The notes under the pieces were generated by a model. It saw nothing but the letters and a program-made list of their open reading frames with translations. It made no database searches and was not told the origin of the DNA. The position numbers and the translations under genes are program-made. A DNA stretch of 64,000 nucleotides from Burkholderia pyrrocinia (GTDB taxonomy: Bacteria; Pseudomonadota; Gammaproteobacteria; Burkholderiales; Burkholderiaceae), in assembly GCF_001028665.1 (NCBI RefSeq), contig NZ_CP011503.1, positions 310,001 through 374,000 on the forward strand. The letters are read 5' to 3'. Below are positions 1 to 9,747 of the stretch, piece by piece; positions within the stretch are counted from its first letter, which is position 1; each line of letters starts with the position of its first letter.

Positions 1-2123
1 CGCCCGTTCGCGAGCATCGACGAGAAGCCGACGATCGTCGTGAGCGGCGTGCGCAGGTCGTGCGAGATCGCCGACAGCAGCGAGTTGCGCAGCCGCTCGG
101 ACTCCATGTTGACGAGCGCGTCGCGCGCGATCTCGACGTAGTGCACGCGTTCGAGCGCGAGCGCGATCTGCGCGGCGAATGCGTCGAGCATCCGCTGCTG
201 CTCGGGCACCTCGAGTTCGCGCGGCTCGCGCGACGCGACCGCGAGCACGCCGCGCGTGCGCATCGGCGCCTTCAGCGGCAGGTACAGCGCGACCGTCGCG
301 GGCAGCGTGTCGGTGCCGCGGCCGGCCGGCTTCTGCTGGTCGTACACCCACTGGCCGACGTCACAGTCGAGATCGGCGCCCGTCAGCGTGACGGCCGCGT
401 CGGGTTCCTCGATCTTCTGGCGCACCTTGTCCGCGCTGTCGGGCAGCAGGAACGCGACGCGCGCGCGGAACACCTCGCCCACGTGGCGGCTGCCGATCTC
501 GACGATCTGCTCGGTCGTCAGCGCCGCGCCCAGTTCGCGCGCCATCGCATAGATCGCGCCGGTGCGGCGCTCGCGGCGCTGCGCGACGCTCGCCTGGCGC
601 GTCAGCGTCGACGTCAGGTGGCTGATCACGAGCGACGTCAGCAGCATCCCGAAAAAGGTCAGCAGGTATTGCGTGTCGCTGACCGAGAACGACATGCGCG
701 GCGGCACGAAGAAGAAGTCGAACGCGGCCACCGACAGGAACGACTGCAGCACGCCCGGGCCGCGCCCGAGCCGCACGGCCGAGAACACGACGCCGAGCAG
801 GTACAGCATCACGAGGTTCGTGAGGTCGAGCCGCTCGGACACGACGTTTGCGACGACGGTGATCGCCGCGCAGATCGCGGCCGCGTACACGTAGTGCCGC
901 GGCGGCGAACGGTGCGTGCCGAACTGCGCGAACGCATCGCGCCAGTCGCGCGCGCGCGGATCGAGCGGCGCCGCGCGCGCCTCGTCGCTCGCGGACGCGC
1001 GGATCAGCATCAGGTCGACGTCGCCCGCGCGTTCGGCAAGCTGTTCGCCGAACGGCCGCGCGAAGCGGCGCACGAGCCCGACCTTCGGCGAGCCGCCCGC
1101 GACGATCTTCGACACGTTGCGCACCTTCGCATAACCGATCAGCGCGGCCACCGCGTCGGCGCCGGCGAGCGTCGCCGTCTCCGCGCCGAGTTCGGCCGCG
1201 AGCTTCAGCGCGTCGAGCGTGCGCTGCCGCTGCGCGTCGGGCAGCCGCTGCAGGCGCGGCGTCTCGACATACACGGCGATCCAGTCGGCCTTCAGGCTCG
1301 CGGCGAGCCGCGCGGCCGCGCGCACGAGCGTCGGCGCTTCGGCGCCGGGCCCGACGCACACGAGTAGCCGCTCGCGCGCCTGCCAGATACGCTGGATCGA
1401 ACGGTCGGCACGGTATTCGCGCATCTGCGCGTCGACGCGGTCGGCCGTGCGCCGCAGCGCCAGTTCGCGCAACGCGATCAGGTTGCCCTTGCGGAAGAAG
1501 TTGCGTACCGCGCGCTCGGCCTGCTGCGCGAGATAGACCTTGCCGTCGCGCATCCGCTCGAGCAGCTCCTCGGCCGGCAGGTCGACGAGCGTGACCTCGT
1601 CGGCCGCGTCGAACACGCGGTCGGGCACCGTCTCCCACACGCGGATGCCGGTGATCGCACCGACCACGTCGTTCAGGCTTTCGAGGTGCTGGACGTTGAC
1701 GGTCGTATATACGTCGATGCCAGCGTCGAGCAGTTCGTAGACGTCCTGCCAGCGCTTCAGGTGCCGTGCGCCCTGCACGTTCGAGTGCGCGAGTTCGTCG
1801 ACGAGGATCAGTTGCGGCTGGCGGGCCAGCGCACCATCGAGATCGAATTCGGCGAGCGTGCGGCCGCGATAGTCGATGCGCGCGAGCGGCAGCACGTCGA
1901 GGCCGTCGAGCAGCGCGGCGGTTTCGCTGCGCCCATGGGTCTCGACGATGCCGACGACGACGTCGACGCCTTCCTGCAGGCGCTGGCGCGCAGCCTGCAG
2001 CATCGCGTAGGTCTTGCCGACGCCGGCCGATGCGCCGAAGAAGATCTTGAGCTGGCCGCGACGCTGCTTTTCTTCGTCTCGCTGCAGCTTGTCGAGGAGT
2101 TGGTCTGGATCGGGACGGTTCAT
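1..2123 (-). CDS. kdpD: Sensor histidine kinase KdpD (partial, C-terminus beyond left edge)
   Basis: Osmosensitive K+-limitation sensor kinase that phosphorylates KdpE to switch on the kdp operon; inner membrane. The frame opens at ATG 2121-2123 (MNRPDPDQLLDKL) and stays open to the window edge, giving about 707 residues. Near the N-terminus there is a KdpD-domain Walker A (GASAGVGKTYAM), as expected for the family. At the very edge the H-box SAISHDLRTPLTTIVG is readable, so the dimerisation/phospho-acceptor helix is present and only the ATPase domain is missing. It lies 164 bp after kdpC on the same strand, the usual kdpFABC-DE order; kdpE is presumably just outside. The overlapping plus-strand and other minus-strand open frames are GC-driven shadows. 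Confidence 0.95.
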   Translation of the reverse strand, partial: MNRPDPDQLLDKLQRDEEKQRRGQLKIFFGASAGVGKTYAMLQAARQRLQEGVDVVVGIVETHGRSETAALLDGLDVLPLARIDYRGRTLAEFDLDGALARQPQLILVDELAHSNVQGARHLKRWQDVYELLDAGIDVYTTVNVQHLESLNDVVGAITGIRVWETVPDRVFDAADEVTLVDLPAEELLERMRDGKVYLAQQAERAVRNFFRKGNLIALRELALRRTADRVDAQMREYRADRSIQRIWQARERLLVCVGPGAEAPTLVRAAARLAASLKADWIAVYVETPRLQRLPDAQRQRTLDALKLAAELGAETATLAGADAVAALIGYAKVRNVSKIVAGGSPKVGLVRRFARPFGEQLAERAGDVDLMLIRASASDEARAAPLDPRARDWRDAFAQFGTHRSPPRHYVYAAAICAAITVVANVVSERLDLTNLVMLYLLGVVFSAVRLGRGPGVLQSFLSVAAFDFFFVPPRMSFSVSDTQYLLTFFGMLLTSLVISHLTSTLTRQASVAQRRERRTGAIYAMARELGAALTTEQIVEIGSRHVGEVFRARVAFLLPDSADKVRQKIEEPDAAVTLTGADLDCDVGQWVYDQQKPAGRGTDTLPATVALYLPLKAPMRTRGVLAVASREPRELEVPEQQRMLDAFAAQIALALERVHYVEIARDALVNMESERLRNSLLSAISHDLRTPLTTIVGFSSMLANG

Positions 2124-2196
2124 GCGTCAGGAAAGCGAAGCGCACGGATGCGCGCGAGTACGAGCATTGTTGTTCCAAATCGCCGCAAAAGGCAAA

Positions 2197-2256
2197 GACG
2201 GCGCTTGCGCCGTCGGGAAAAAGCGCATCCGGCGCGGCTCGGGCCACGCCGGATGC
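2197..2256 (-). terminator. Two hairpins between kdpC and kdpD (possible attenuator)
   Basis: The 164-bp kdpC-kdpD gap holds two inverted repeats. One is GCATCCGGCG/CGCCGGATGC (2224-2233 with 2247-2256). The other is a compact 8-bp stem GACGGCGC-TT-GCGCCGTC (2197-2214), followed on the minus strand by TTTGCCTTTT. The second resembles a weak intrinsic terminator placed to reduce read-through from the structural genes into kdpD. Function is inference. Confidence 0.45.
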
Positions 2257-2287
2257 CGGTTGCCGGGCCGGGCGCCCGGACGCGCGA

Positions 2288-2869
2288 TCAGTGCGCGGCC
2301 TGCGCCGCGTCGAGCGCGAGGTTCAGCTTCAGCACGTTCACGCGCGGCTCGCCGAGCACGCCGAACTGGCGGCCCGTCGTGTTCGCGGCGACGATCTGCG
2401 CGACCGCGTCGGGCGTCAGGTTGCGCACCTTCGCGACGCGCTCGACCTGGTACGCGGCAGCGGCCGGCGTGATCTCCGGATCGAGGCCGCTCGCCGACGC
2501 CGTCACGAGGTCGACCGGCACGGGCTTCGACATGTCGGTGCCGGCGTCGCGCAGCGCGGCGATGCGCCCCTTCACCTGGTCGGCGAGCGACGGGTTCAGC
2601 GGGCCGAGGTTCGAGCCGCCGGAGCCGGTCGCGTTGTACGGCATCGGCGCCGTGGCCGACAGCCGGCCCCAGAAGTACTTCGGCGCATCGAACTGCTGGC
2701 CGATCAGCGCGGAGCCGACCGCCTTGCCGTCCTTCTCGATCAGGCTGCCGTTCGCCTGCGACGGGAACACGGCCTGGCCGAACACGGTCATCACGGCCGG
2801 GTAAGCGAGCCCCGTCACGGCGGCAAGCACGACAAAGATCACGACGAGCGGACGAATCAACGTTTTCAT
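2288..2869 (-). CDS. kdpC: Potassium-transporting ATPase subunit KdpC
   Basis: Small subunit of the Kdp K+-ATPase, anchored in the inner membrane and thought to help couple KdpA and KdpB. The 193-aa length is normal. One N-terminal membrane helix ([20 protein letters not shown]) is followed by a periplasmic domain with the family signatures GSALIGQQF and [24 protein letters not shown] motif and C-terminal [10 protein letters not shown] also match. It starts 18 bp after kdpB, so it is translated from the same mRNA. ATG 2867-2869 is preceded by an AAGGAAA-type ribosome site on the minus strand. Confidence 0.97.
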   Translation of the reverse strand: MKTLIRPLVVIFVVLAAVTGLAYPAVMTVFGQAVFPSQANGSLIEKDGKAVGSALIGQQFDAPKYFWGRLSATAPMPYNATGSGGSNLGPLNPSLADQVKGRIAALRDAGTDMSKPVPVDLVTASASGLDPEITPAAAAYQVERVAKVRNLTPDAVAQIVAANTTGRQFGVLGEPRVNVLKLNLALDAAQAAH

Positions 2870-2887
2870 GATGTTTCCTTCAGGACC

Positions 2888-4972
2888 TCAGGCCCAGCCG
2901 AGTGCGGCGAGCGTCATGTCGATCAGCTTGATGAACGGGAACGGCAGCAGCACGCCGCCGAGACCGTAGACCAGCAGGTTGCGGCGCAGCAGCGACGCGG
3001 CGCCGAGCGGCCGGTACGTGACGCCCTTCAGCGCGAGCGGGATCAGCGCGACGATGATCAGCGCGTTGAAGATCACCGCCGACAGGATCGCGGACGCCGG
3101 CGACGTCAGGTGCATGATGTCGAGCACGCGCAGTTGCGGATACGTCGTCACGAACGCGGCCGGGATGATCGCGAAGTACTTCGCGATATCGTTCGCGATC
3201 GAGAACGTCGTCAGCGAGCCGCGCGTCATCAGCATCTGCTTGCCGATCTCGACGATCTCGATCAGCTTCGTCGGGTTCGAGTCGAGGTCGACCATGTTGC
3301 CCGCTTCCTTCGCGGCCTGCGTGCCCGTGTTCATCGCGACCGCCACGTCGGCCTGCGCGAGCGCCGGCGCGTCGTTGGTGCCGTCGCCTGTCATCGCGAC
3401 GAGCCGGCCGGCCGCCTGATGCTCGCGGATCGTCGCGAGCTTGGTTTCCGGCGTCGCTTCCGCGAGGAAATCGTCGACGCCCGCTTCCGCCGCGATCGCC
3501 GCGGCCGTCAGCCGGTTGTCGCCCGTCACCATCACGGTCTTGATGCCCATCTTGCGCAGTTCCGCGAAGCGCTCCTTGATGCCGCCCTTCACGATGTCCT
3601 TCAGCTCGATCACGCCGAGTACGCGCGCCGCCCCTTCATGCAGGTCGGCCACGACGAGCGGCGTGCTGCCGCGGCGCGCGACCTCGTCGACCGCGCGGCG
3701 CACTTCTTCCGGGAAGCGGCTGCCGTGCGTCTCGACGTAGCGGCGGATCGCGTCGGCCGCGCCCTTGCGGATCTCGCGGCCGGGCAGGTCGACGCCGCTC
3801 ATCCGCGTCTGCGCGGAGAAGCCGATGAACGTCGCATGAAGCTGCGCCATGTCGCGCTGGCGAATGTTGAAGCGTTCCTTCGCGAGCACCACGATGCTGC
3901 GGCCTTCCGGCGTTTCGTCGGCGAGCGACGACAGTTGCGCGGCATCGGCCAGCGCTTCCTCGGTCACGCCCGGCGCGGGCACGAACGTCGATGCCTGGCG
4001 GTTGCCGAGCGTGATCGTGCCGGTCTTGTCGAGCAGCAGCACGTCGACGTCGCCGGCCGCTTCCACCGCGCGGCCCGACGTCGCGATCACGTTCGCCTGC
4101 ATCATCCGGCTCATCCCCGCCACGCCGATCGCGGACAGCAGGCCGCCGATCGTCGTCGGGATCAGGCACACGAGCAGCGCGACGAGCGCGGTGATCGTCA
4201 CCACGTGACCGGCCTTCATCGCCTCGACCGAGAACATCGAGAACGGCAGCAGCGTCGCGGTCGCGAGCAGCATCACGATCGTCAGCGCGACGAGCAGGAT
4301 CGTCAGCGCGATCTCGTTCGGCGTCTTCTTGCGCTTCGCGCCTTCGACCATCGCGATCATCCGGTCGAGGAACGCCTCGCCGGGGTTCGCGGTGACCTTC
4401 ACGACGATCCAGTCGGACAGCACGCGCGTGCCGCCCGTCACCGACGAGAAGTCGCCGCCCGATTCGCGGATCACCGGCGCGGATTCGCCGGTGATCGCCG
4501 ATTCGTCGACGGACGCGACGCCGTCGACGACCTCGCCGTCTGCCGGGATCACGTCGCCGGCCTCGACGAGCACGACGTCGCCCTTGCGCAGCTCGGTTGC
4601 GGTCGTGATGCGGATCGGCGACTTCGGATGCGGCTCGTTGAGCTTCTTCGCCATCACGTCTTTCTTCGCGCTGCGCAGCGATGCGGCCTGCGCCTTCGAG
4701 CGACCTTCGGCGAGCGCTTCGGCGAAGTTCGCGAACAGCACCGTGAACCACAGCCACAGCGCGATCGCGAGGATGAAGCCCGACGGCGCCTCGGCCTGGC
4801 CGGAGAGCGCCGCGATCCACAGGATCGTGGTCAGGATGCTGCCGACGTACACGCAGAACATCACCGGGTTGCGGAACTGCGTGCGCGGCGTGAGTTTCTT
4901 GAACGAGTCCACGATCGCCGGGCGCAGCAGCGCCGGATCGAACATGGACCGTGTTGCGGAATGTTGAGTCAT
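2888..4972 (-). CDS. kdpB: Potassium-transporting P-type ATPase subunit KdpB
   Basis: Catalytic subunit that hydrolyses ATP to drive K+ uptake by the KdpFABC complex. The 694-aa length is typical. The phosphorylated aspartate is in [15 protein letters not shown], at about residue 315. The TGES actuator loop ([11 protein letters not shown]), the hinge [14 protein letters not shown] and [16 protein letters not shown] are all intact. Predicted membrane segments flank these in the P-type order. It sits between kdpA and kdpC. A short AAGAGAT ribosome site precedes the ATG, in a GAAGAGATT-like repeated leader (about 4976-5008). Confidence 0.98.
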   Translation of the reverse strand: MTQHSATRSMFDPALLRPAIVDSFKKLTPRTQFRNPVMFCVYVGSILTTILWIAALSGQAEAPSGFILAIALWLWFTVLFANFAEALAEGRSKAQAASLRSAKKDVMAKKLNEPHPKSPIRITTATELRKGDVVLVEAGDVIPADGEVVDGVASVDESAITGESAPVIRESGGDFSSVTGGTRVLSDWIVVKVTANPGEAFLDRMIAMVEGAKRKKTPNEIALTILLVALTIVMLLATATLLPFSMFSVEAMKAGHVVTITALVALLVCLIPTTIGGLLSAIGVAGMSRMMQANVIATSGRAVEAAGDVDVLLLDKTGTITLGNRQASTFVPAPGVTEEALADAAQLSSLADETPEGRSIVVLAKERFNIRQRDMAQLHATFIGFSAQTRMSGVDLPGREIRKGAADAIRRYVETHGSRFPEEVRRAVDEVARRGSTPLVVADLHEGAARVLGVIELKDIVKGGIKERFAELRKMGIKTVMVTGDNRLTAAAIAAEAGVDDFLAEATPETKLATIREHQAAGRLVAMTGDGTNDAPALAQADVAVAMNTGTQAAKEAGNMVDLDSNPTKLIEIVEIGKQMLMTRGSLTTFSIANDIAKYFAIIPAAFVTTYPQLRVLDIMHLTSPASAILSAVIFNALIIVALIPLALKGVTYRPLGAASLLRRNLLVYGLGGVLLPFPFIKLIDMTLAALGWA

Positions 4973-5026
4973 TGCGATCTCTTCAATCTCTTCAGTCTTT
5001 TCAATGTGTCGCCATGCGGGCGCGCA

Positions 5027-6832
5027 TTACGCGCCCAGCCACATCATCAGGTGCTCGACGCCAGGGCCGAGCGCAAGCGCCGGCACGTAGGTCAGCGCGC
5101 CCACCAGCAGCACGGTGCCGAGCAGCAGCACGACGAACAGCGGACCGTGCGTCGGCAGCGTGCCGCTCGTCGCCGCGATGCGCTTCTTCGCGGCGAGCGA
5201 GCCGGCGATCGCCAGCACCGGCACGATCGTGCCGAAGCGGCCGAACCACATCGCGATCGCGGTCATCCAGTTGTAGAACGGCGTGCCGACCGTCAGGCCC
5301 GCGAACGCGCTGCCGTTGTTGTTTGCGGCCGAGCTGAACGCGTACAGGATTTCCGAGAAGCCGTGCGGGCCCGGGTTCGCGATGCCGGCCTTGCCTGCAT
5401 CGGCGAGCACCGCGATCGACGTGCCGACCAGCACGAGCAGCGGCGTGAGCAGGACGACGATCGACACCATCTTCATCTCGTACGACTCGATCTTCTTGCC
5501 GACGTATTCCGGCGTGCGGCCGATCATCAGGCCGGCGACGAACACCGCGAGCAGCGCGAACACGAGCATCCCGTAGAGGCCCGAGCCGACCCCGCCGTAG
5601 ATCACCTCGCCGAGCTGCATCAGCAGCATCGGCACGAGGCCGCCGAGCGGCGTCAGCGAATCGTGCATCGTGTCGACCGCGCCGCACGACGCGGCCGTCG
5701 TCGCGACCGTGAAGATGCCGGTCTGCGCGATCCCGAAGCGCGTTTCCTTGCCTTCCATGTTGCCGCCCGGCTGCAGCGCGCTCGCCGACTGGTCGACGTG
5801 CAGCGCGGCGAGCGTCGGGTTGCCGCCCTGCTCGGCGCTCACCTCTGCTCCGATCGCGATCACGAACGCGACCGTCATCGCCGCGAGCACGGCGATGCCC
5901 TGCCGGCGGTCGCCGATCACGCGGCCGAACACGAGGCACAGCGCGGCCGGGATGATCAGGATCGCGAAGATCTGGATGAAGTTCGCGAACGGCGTCGGGT
6001 TTTCGTACGGATGCGCGGAGTTCGCGTTGAAGAAGCCGCCGCCGTTGGTGCCGAGCATCTTGATCGCTTCCTGCGACGCGACCGGGCCCATCGCGAGCGT
6101 CTGCTTCGTGAGCGGGGTCGGCACCGTCACCGGGTTGCCCTTGTCGTCCTTCACCGGGTTGCCCTGCGCGTCGAGCTTCGGCGCCGCATAGGTGCTTGCC
6201 TGCAGCACCGGCACGTCCTCGTACGCCTTCATGTTCTGGATCACGCCCTGGCTCATCAGCAGCGCGGCGATGATCACCGACATCGGCACGAGCACATACA
6301 TCGTCACGCGCGCGAGGTCGACCCAGAAGTTGCCGATCGTCTGCGCGGTATGACGCGCGAAGCCGCGGATCAGCGCGATCACGACGACGATGCCGGTCGC
6401 CGCCGACAGGAAGTTCTGCACGGTCAGGCCAAGCATCTGCGTCAGGTAGCTGACGGTCTGCTCGGGCGTGTAGTCCTGCCAGTTCGTGTTGGTGACGAAG
6501 CTGACGGCCGTATTGAATGCGCCGTCGACCGTCATCGCGCCGAACTGCTGCGGGTTGCCGGGCAGGAAGCCCTGCAGCCGCAGCAGGCCATACAGGAACA
6601 AGGCGCCGAGCGCGTTGAACGCGATCGTCGCGATCGCGTACTGCTTCCAGTTCATCTCGCTGCCGGCGTCGACGCCGGCGATGCGGTACAGCACGCGTTC
6701 GAGCGGCCCGAACACGCGCACGACACGCGAGCTGCCGTCCATCACGGCCGTCAGGTAGCGGGCGACCGGTACGGCCGCCGCCAGCAGCACGACGATGAAG
6801 AGCAGCGCCTGCAACAGGTTGTTCGCGTTCAT
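5027..6832 (-). CDS. kdpA: Potassium-transporting ATPase subunit KdpA
   Basis: K+-binding and translocating channel-like subunit of the Kdp complex. It has 601 residues and multiple hydrophobic helices. Family landmarks include [17 protein letters not shown] and the filter-loop sequence [19 protein letters not shown], both well conserved. The start [10 protein letters not shown] at 6830-6832 is chosen because its ATG overlaps the kdpF stop (ATGA), the normal arrangement; an in-frame upstream extension would run through kdpF. The sequence appears intact and functional. Confidence 0.98.
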   Translation of the reverse strand: MNANNLLQALLFIVVLLAAAVPVARYLTAVMDGSSRVVRVFGPLERVLYRIAGVDAGSEMNWKQYAIATIAFNALGALFLYGLLRLQGFLPGNPQQFGAMTVDGAFNTAVSFVTNTNWQDYTPEQTVSYLTQMLGLTVQNFLSAATGIVVVIALIRGFARHTAQTIGNFWVDLARVTMYVLVPMSVIIAALLMSQGVIQNMKAYEDVPVLQASTYAAPKLDAQGNPVKDDKGNPVTVPTPLTKQTLAMGPVASQEAIKMLGTNGGGFFNANSAHPYENPTPFANFIQIFAILIIPAALCLVFGRVIGDRRQGIAVLAAMTVAFVIAIGAEVSAEQGGNPTLAALHVDQSASALQPGGNMEGKETRFGIAQTGIFTVATTAASCGAVDTMHDSLTPLGGLVPMLLMQLGEVIYGGVGSGLYGMLVFALLAVFVAGLMIGRTPEYVGKKIESYEMKMVSIVVLLTPLLVLVGTSIAVLADAGKAGIANPGPHGFSEILYAFSSAANNNGSAFAGLTVGTPFYNWMTAIAMWFGRFGTIVPVLAIAGSLAAKKRIAATSGTLPTHGPLFVVLLLGTVLLVGALTYVPALALGPGVEHLMMWLGA

Positions 6833-6921
6833 TCGATGTCCTCCGCGCGCAGCAGCGCAAAGACGAGATACGCGAACAGCAGGGCCGTCGATGCGCCCGC
6901 CAGCCAAAGCATCCAGGTCAT
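6829..6921 (-). CDS. kdpF: Potassium-transporting ATPase small subunit KdpF
   Basis: A 30-residue single-helix peptide, [20 protein letters not shown] followed by [10 protein letters not shown]. Length, the hydrophobic helix and its position directly before kdpA match KdpF, which stabilises the KdpABC complex in the membrane. Its stop overlaps the kdpA start (ATGA), and its own ATG overlaps the stop of the small ORF upstream, so translation of all three is probably coupled. Confidence 0.9.
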   Translation of the reverse strand: MTWMLWLAGASTALLFAYLVFALLRAEDIE

Positions 6922-7025
6922 GCTCGCCCCCCGCGACCGTATTGCACGAGCTTCTCGCAACCGGCGATCAAACCGAGGATCAGCGCGGTGAAAAGCATCA
7001 GGGCGCCGATAAATACCCCATCCAT
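6918..7025 (-). CDS. Unnamed 35-aa single-helix membrane peptide, first gene of the kdp operon
   Basis: I do not know a named family for this. The reading frame [20 protein letters not shown] continues [15 protein letters not shown] and stops in an ATGA overlap with kdpF. A GGAG ribosome site lies 9 nt before the ATG (7035-7038). The N-terminal 20 residues form a plausible membrane helix, then a Gly-Cys and a basic tail. I recall similar unnamed small ORFs ahead of kdpF in other proteobacteria, but cannot verify that here. An accessory KdpF-like subunit or a leader peptide are the two obvious roles. Confidence 0.7.
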   Translation of the reverse strand: MDGVFIGALMLFTALILGLIAGCEKLVQYGRGGRA

Positions 7026-7100
7026 TTTTGTGTTCTCCGTCGTCGAAGTGAGACGACTAGAACCTTATGGGAACGCACGTAAAGGACGGGTCAAAGGTAT

Positions 7101-7130
7101 CGGGGCGGATGTAAAAAACGTGTAAACGCG
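7101..7130 (-). promoter_or_regulatory. Candidate KdpE operator upstream of kdp operon
   Basis: Read on the minus strand this is CGCGTTTACACGTTTTTTAC followed by ATCCGCCCCG. It closely resembles the E. coli KdpE-binding site as I recall it (TTTATACTTTTTTTACACCC then CGCCC): two T-rich half sites in tandem followed by a C-rich end. It lies about 75 bp upstream of the first ORF of the operon, just upstream of a TTGACC -35-like hexamer (7089-7094). The -10 is unclear; CATAAG at 7064-7069 is the best candidate, with a long spacer. Function is inferred from similarity and location. Confidence 0.6.
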
Positions 7131-7219
7131 AGACGGGAGAAAAGCGGAGACAGGACGGGCGGCGCCGCAGCACCGCCCGCGAAGGCGCGTGCCGGCATCG
7201 CGCCGGCACGAGGGGAAGG

Positions 7220-8194
7220 TCAGGGAACGAGGATCGTCGAGCCGGTGGTCTTGCGCGCTTCGAGATCTTCATGCGCGCGGCCGACTTCCGCGAGCGGGTA
7301 GCGCTGGTTGATGCTCGTCTTCACCTTGCCCGACAGCAGCACGTCGAACAGCTCGGCGGCGGCGGCTTCGAGATCGGCGCGCTTCGCGATGTACGAGAAC
7401 AGCGTCGGGCGCGTGAAGAACAGCGAGCCGCGCGACGAGAACTCCTTCGAGTCGATCGGCGGCAGCGGGCCCGACGCATTGCCGAAGCTGACGAACAGCC
7501 CGAGCGGCGCGAGGCTGTCTAGCGAGCCGATGTAGGTGTCCTTGCCGATCGAATCGTAGACGACCGGCACGCCCGCGCCGTTCGTGATCTCCTTCACGCG
7601 CTGCGTGAAGTTCTCGCGCGTATAGACGACAGGATGGTCGCAGCCGTGCGCCTTCGCCAGCTCGGCTTTCTCGTCGGAGCCGACCGTGCCGATCACGGTC
7701 GCGCCGAGCGCCTTCGCCCACTGGCACACGAGCAGGCCGACGCCGCCGGCCGCCGCGTGGATCAGGATCGTGTCGCCGGCCTTCACCCGGTACGTGCGGC
7801 GCAGCAGGTAGTGCGCGGTCAGGCCCTGCAGCATCACCGACGCCGCATCGTCGTAGCTGATGCCGTCCGGCAGCTTCACGAGCCGCTCGGCCGGCATCAC
7901 GCGCTCCTGCGCATACGCGCCGGGAGGCTGCCCGACGTATGCGACGCGGTCGCCGACCTTGAGCGCCGTCACGCCGTCGCCGACGGCCGTCACCTCGCCC
8001 GCCGCCTCCATCCCGAGGCCGCCGGGCAGCGGCTGCGGATAGAGGCCCGTGCGGAAATACACGTCGATGTAGTTGAGCCCGACCGCATGCTGCCGGATGC
8101 GGACTTCGCCCGCCTTCGGCTCGCCGACCTCGACATCGACCCACTTCATCACGTCCGGGCCGCCCGGCTGGTCGTATCGGATTGCTTTCGGCAT
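7220..8194 (-). CDS. Quinone oxidoreductase (NADPH:quinone reductase, zeta-crystallin type)
   Basis: A 324-aa zinc-independent MDR-family enzyme expected to reduce quinones with NADPH in the cytosol. The GroES-like N-terminal half contains GLNYIDVYFRTGLYP and GMEAAGEVTAVGDGV. The Rossmann half has the nucleotide-binding loop HAAAGGVGLLVCQWAK at mid-protein. The C-terminal pattern QRYPLAEVGRAHEDLEARKT TGS is typical of QOR. No zinc-binding cysteine cluster is seen. It follows mgsA on the same strand with a 177-bp gap and may be separately transcribed. Confidence 0.9.
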   Translation of the reverse strand: MPKAIRYDQPGGPDVMKWVDVEVGEPKAGEVRIRQHAVGLNYIDVYFRTGLYPQPLPGGLGMEAAGEVTAVGDGVTALKVGDRVAYVGQPPGAYAQERVMPAERLVKLPDGISYDDAASVMLQGLTAHYLLRRTYRVKAGDTILIHAAAGGVGLLVCQWAKALGATVIGTVGSDEKAELAKAHGCDHPVVYTRENFTQRVKEITNGAGVPVVYDSIGKDTYIGSLDSLAPLGLFVSFGNASGPLPPIDSKEFSSRGSLFFTRPTLFSYIAKRADLEAAAAELFDVLLSGKVKTSINQRYPLAEVGRAHEDLEARKTTGSTILVP

Positions 8195-8371
8195 CGTTTC
8201 GCTCCTCGTCTGTCAATCGGTCAGGGAAAAATCCGGGTCGCCGATGCGCGGGCCGGCCGATTCATGCGGGAATCGGCCGGCAGGCGTGCGTCGCGACGCA
8301 CGATTCTCGCGCGTCGCCGCCGTCCGTGCATGGCCCTGCCGTCAGCAGGGGCAATCGGGCGCGGCCAACGC

Positions 8372-8764
8372 CTAGCAAACGTCCTGCATGTTCCGCGCCA
8401 GATCGTCGAGCAGCATCCGCGCGGTCGCGACGTTGGTCGCGACCGGCACGTCGTGCACGTCGCACGCGCGCACCAGCGCGGTGATGTCGGGATCGTGCGG
8501 CTGCGAGGTCATCGGGTCGCGCAGGAACACGACGATGTCGACGCGGCCGTCGGCCAGTTCCGCGCCGATCTGCAGGTCGCCGCCGAGCGGCCCCGACAGC
8601 TTGCACTCGACCTCCAGCCCGTGCGCGGCCGCGATGCGGCCGCCCGTCGTGCCCGTCGCGACCAGCCGGCATTGCGCGAGCGTCGCGCGGAATTGACCCG
8701 CGAGTGCGACGATCTCGTCCTTCTTCGCGTCGTGCGCAATCAGTGCGATGCGGGGTTTGCTCAT
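8372..8764 (-). CDS. mgsA: Methylglyoxal synthase
   Basis: Converts dihydroxyacetone phosphate to methylglyoxal and phosphate, a bypass of lower glycolysis when phosphate is limiting. It has 130 residues from [15 protein letters not shown], somewhat shorter than the E. coli enzyme. Phosphate-binding TGTTGGRI, the [12 protein letters not shown] loop and the catalytic aspartate region [16 protein letters not shown] are all present. The start at 8762-8764 has an AGGAACCGGAG-like ribosome site (CTCCGGTTCCT on the plus strand). A longer in-frame extension upstream has no family similarity. It lies 55 bp after the SDR gene. Confidence 0.95.
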   Translation of the reverse strand: MSKPRIALIAHDAKKDEIVALAGQFRATLAQCRLVATGTTGGRIAAAHGLEVECKLSGPLGGDLQIGAELADGRVDIVVFLRDPMTSQPHDPDITALVRACDVHDVPVATNVATARMLLDDLARNMQDVC

Positions 8765-8819
8765 CTCCGGTTCCTTCGTCGTTCGGTTGTTGTCGTGATC
8801 GTGATTTGGCGGGCGCGCG

Positions 8820-9599
8820 TCAGAACGTGCCCGGATATGCGCCGCCGTCGAGCAGCCAGTTCTGCCCGGTGATATAGCCGGCATGGACGCTGCACAGGAA
8901 CGCGCACGCCGCGCCGAATTCCTCGCGCGTGCCGAGCCGGCCGGCCGGGATGTCCTTCGTGCGCCGCGCGCGCATTTCGTCGACCGTCACGCCCTGCGCC
9001 TGCGCCGACGCGGCGAGCGTCGTCGCGATCCGGTCGGTGTCGAACAGCCCCGGCAGCAGGCTGTTGATCGTCACGCCCTGGCCGGCGACCTTGCGCGACA
9101 GCCCCGCGACGAAGCCGGTCAGCCCCGAGCGCGCGCCGTTCGACAGCGCGAGCACGTCGATCGGCGCCTTCACGGCCGAACTCGTGATGTTGACGATCCG
9201 GCCGAAGCCGCGCGCGATCATCCCGTCGATGGTCGCGCGGATCAGCTCGATCGGCGTCAGCATGTTCGACTCGAGCGCACGGATCCAGTCGTCGTGCGAG
9301 AAGTCGCGGAAGTCGCCCGGCGGCGGGCCGCCCGCATTGTTCACGAGAATGTCCGGCTGCGGGCACGCGGCGAGCGCGGCCGCGCGCCCGTCGGGTGTCG
9401 TGATGTCGCACGCGACCGCCGTGACCGACACGCCGGACGCCGCGCGGATCGCGTCGGCGGTGGCTTCGAGCGTGTCGCGCGTGCGCGCGACGATCACGAG
9501 GTTCACGCCCTCGGCGGCCAGCGCTTCCGCGCAGCCGCGCCCGAGGCCCTTGCTTGCCGCGCACACGAGCGCGGTCTTTCCTGCGATGCCGAGATCCAT
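8820..9599 (-). CDS. SDR-family oxidoreductase with altered catalytic tetrad (BKR-like)
   Basis: 259-aa Rossmann-fold protein related to 3-oxoacyl-ACP reductase. The nucleotide-binding region is [15 protein letters not shown] rather than the classical TGxxxGIG, and NNAG is present ([10 protein letters not shown]). The first catalytic serine region [11 protein letters not shown] is kept. Where classical members have YxxxK, this reads SNGAR, so Tyr and Lys are replaced by Ser and Arg. This matches the known non-canonical BKR-like SDR group. The substrate is unknown. It is the first of three minus-strand genes and is divergent from upp, sharing a 221-bp intergenic region. Confidence 0.85.
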   Translation of the reverse strand: MDLGIAGKTALVCAASKGLGRGCAEALAAEGVNLVIVARTRDTLEATADAIRAASGVSVTAVACDITTPDGRAAALAACPQPDILVNNAGGPPPGDFRDFSHDDWIRALESNMLTPIELIRATIDGMIARGFGRIVNITSSAVKAPIDVLALSNGARSGLTGFVAGLSRKVAGQGVTINSLLPGLFDTDRIATTLAASAQAQGVTVDEMRARRTKDIPAGRLGTREEFGAACAFLCSVHAGYITGQNWLLDGGAYPGTF

Positions 9600-9741
9600 C
9601 GTCGATTCCCTGGTGGCGACGCGCGCCGATGCGGCCCCCGGTGCGGCCCCGTTTCGCGCCGGTGGGCGGGCGAACGGGCGGGCGCGGCGCGCGGATTGTC
9701 GTGAGACGTCGATAATATCCGGATCATGCGACGCGCCTTGG

Positions 9742-9747
9742 TAAAAT
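9742..9747 (+). promoter_or_regulatory. -10-like TAAAAT upstream of upp
   Basis: TAAAAT within CTTGGTAAAATTGCGG, 73 bp before the upp ATG; no convincing -35. The same divergent region carries an ATATCCGGAT-centred palindrome (about 9714-9724), which could serve either gene. Confidence 0.35.

Noticed and set aside
361..2247. 628-codon minus-strand frame overlapping kdpD
   Set aside because: Wrong frame; the adjacent frame has all KdpD motifs including the Walker A and the H-box.
2291..6991. 1566-codon open frame on the plus strand across kdpABC
   Set aside because: Antisense to well-conserved kdp genes; Arg/Ala/His-rich product typical of a shadow frame in very GC-rich DNA.
8325..8360. CCCTGC-CGTCA-GCAGGG hairpin after mgsA
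   Set aside because: Stem only 6 bp and no T run on the minus strand; not enough to call a terminator.
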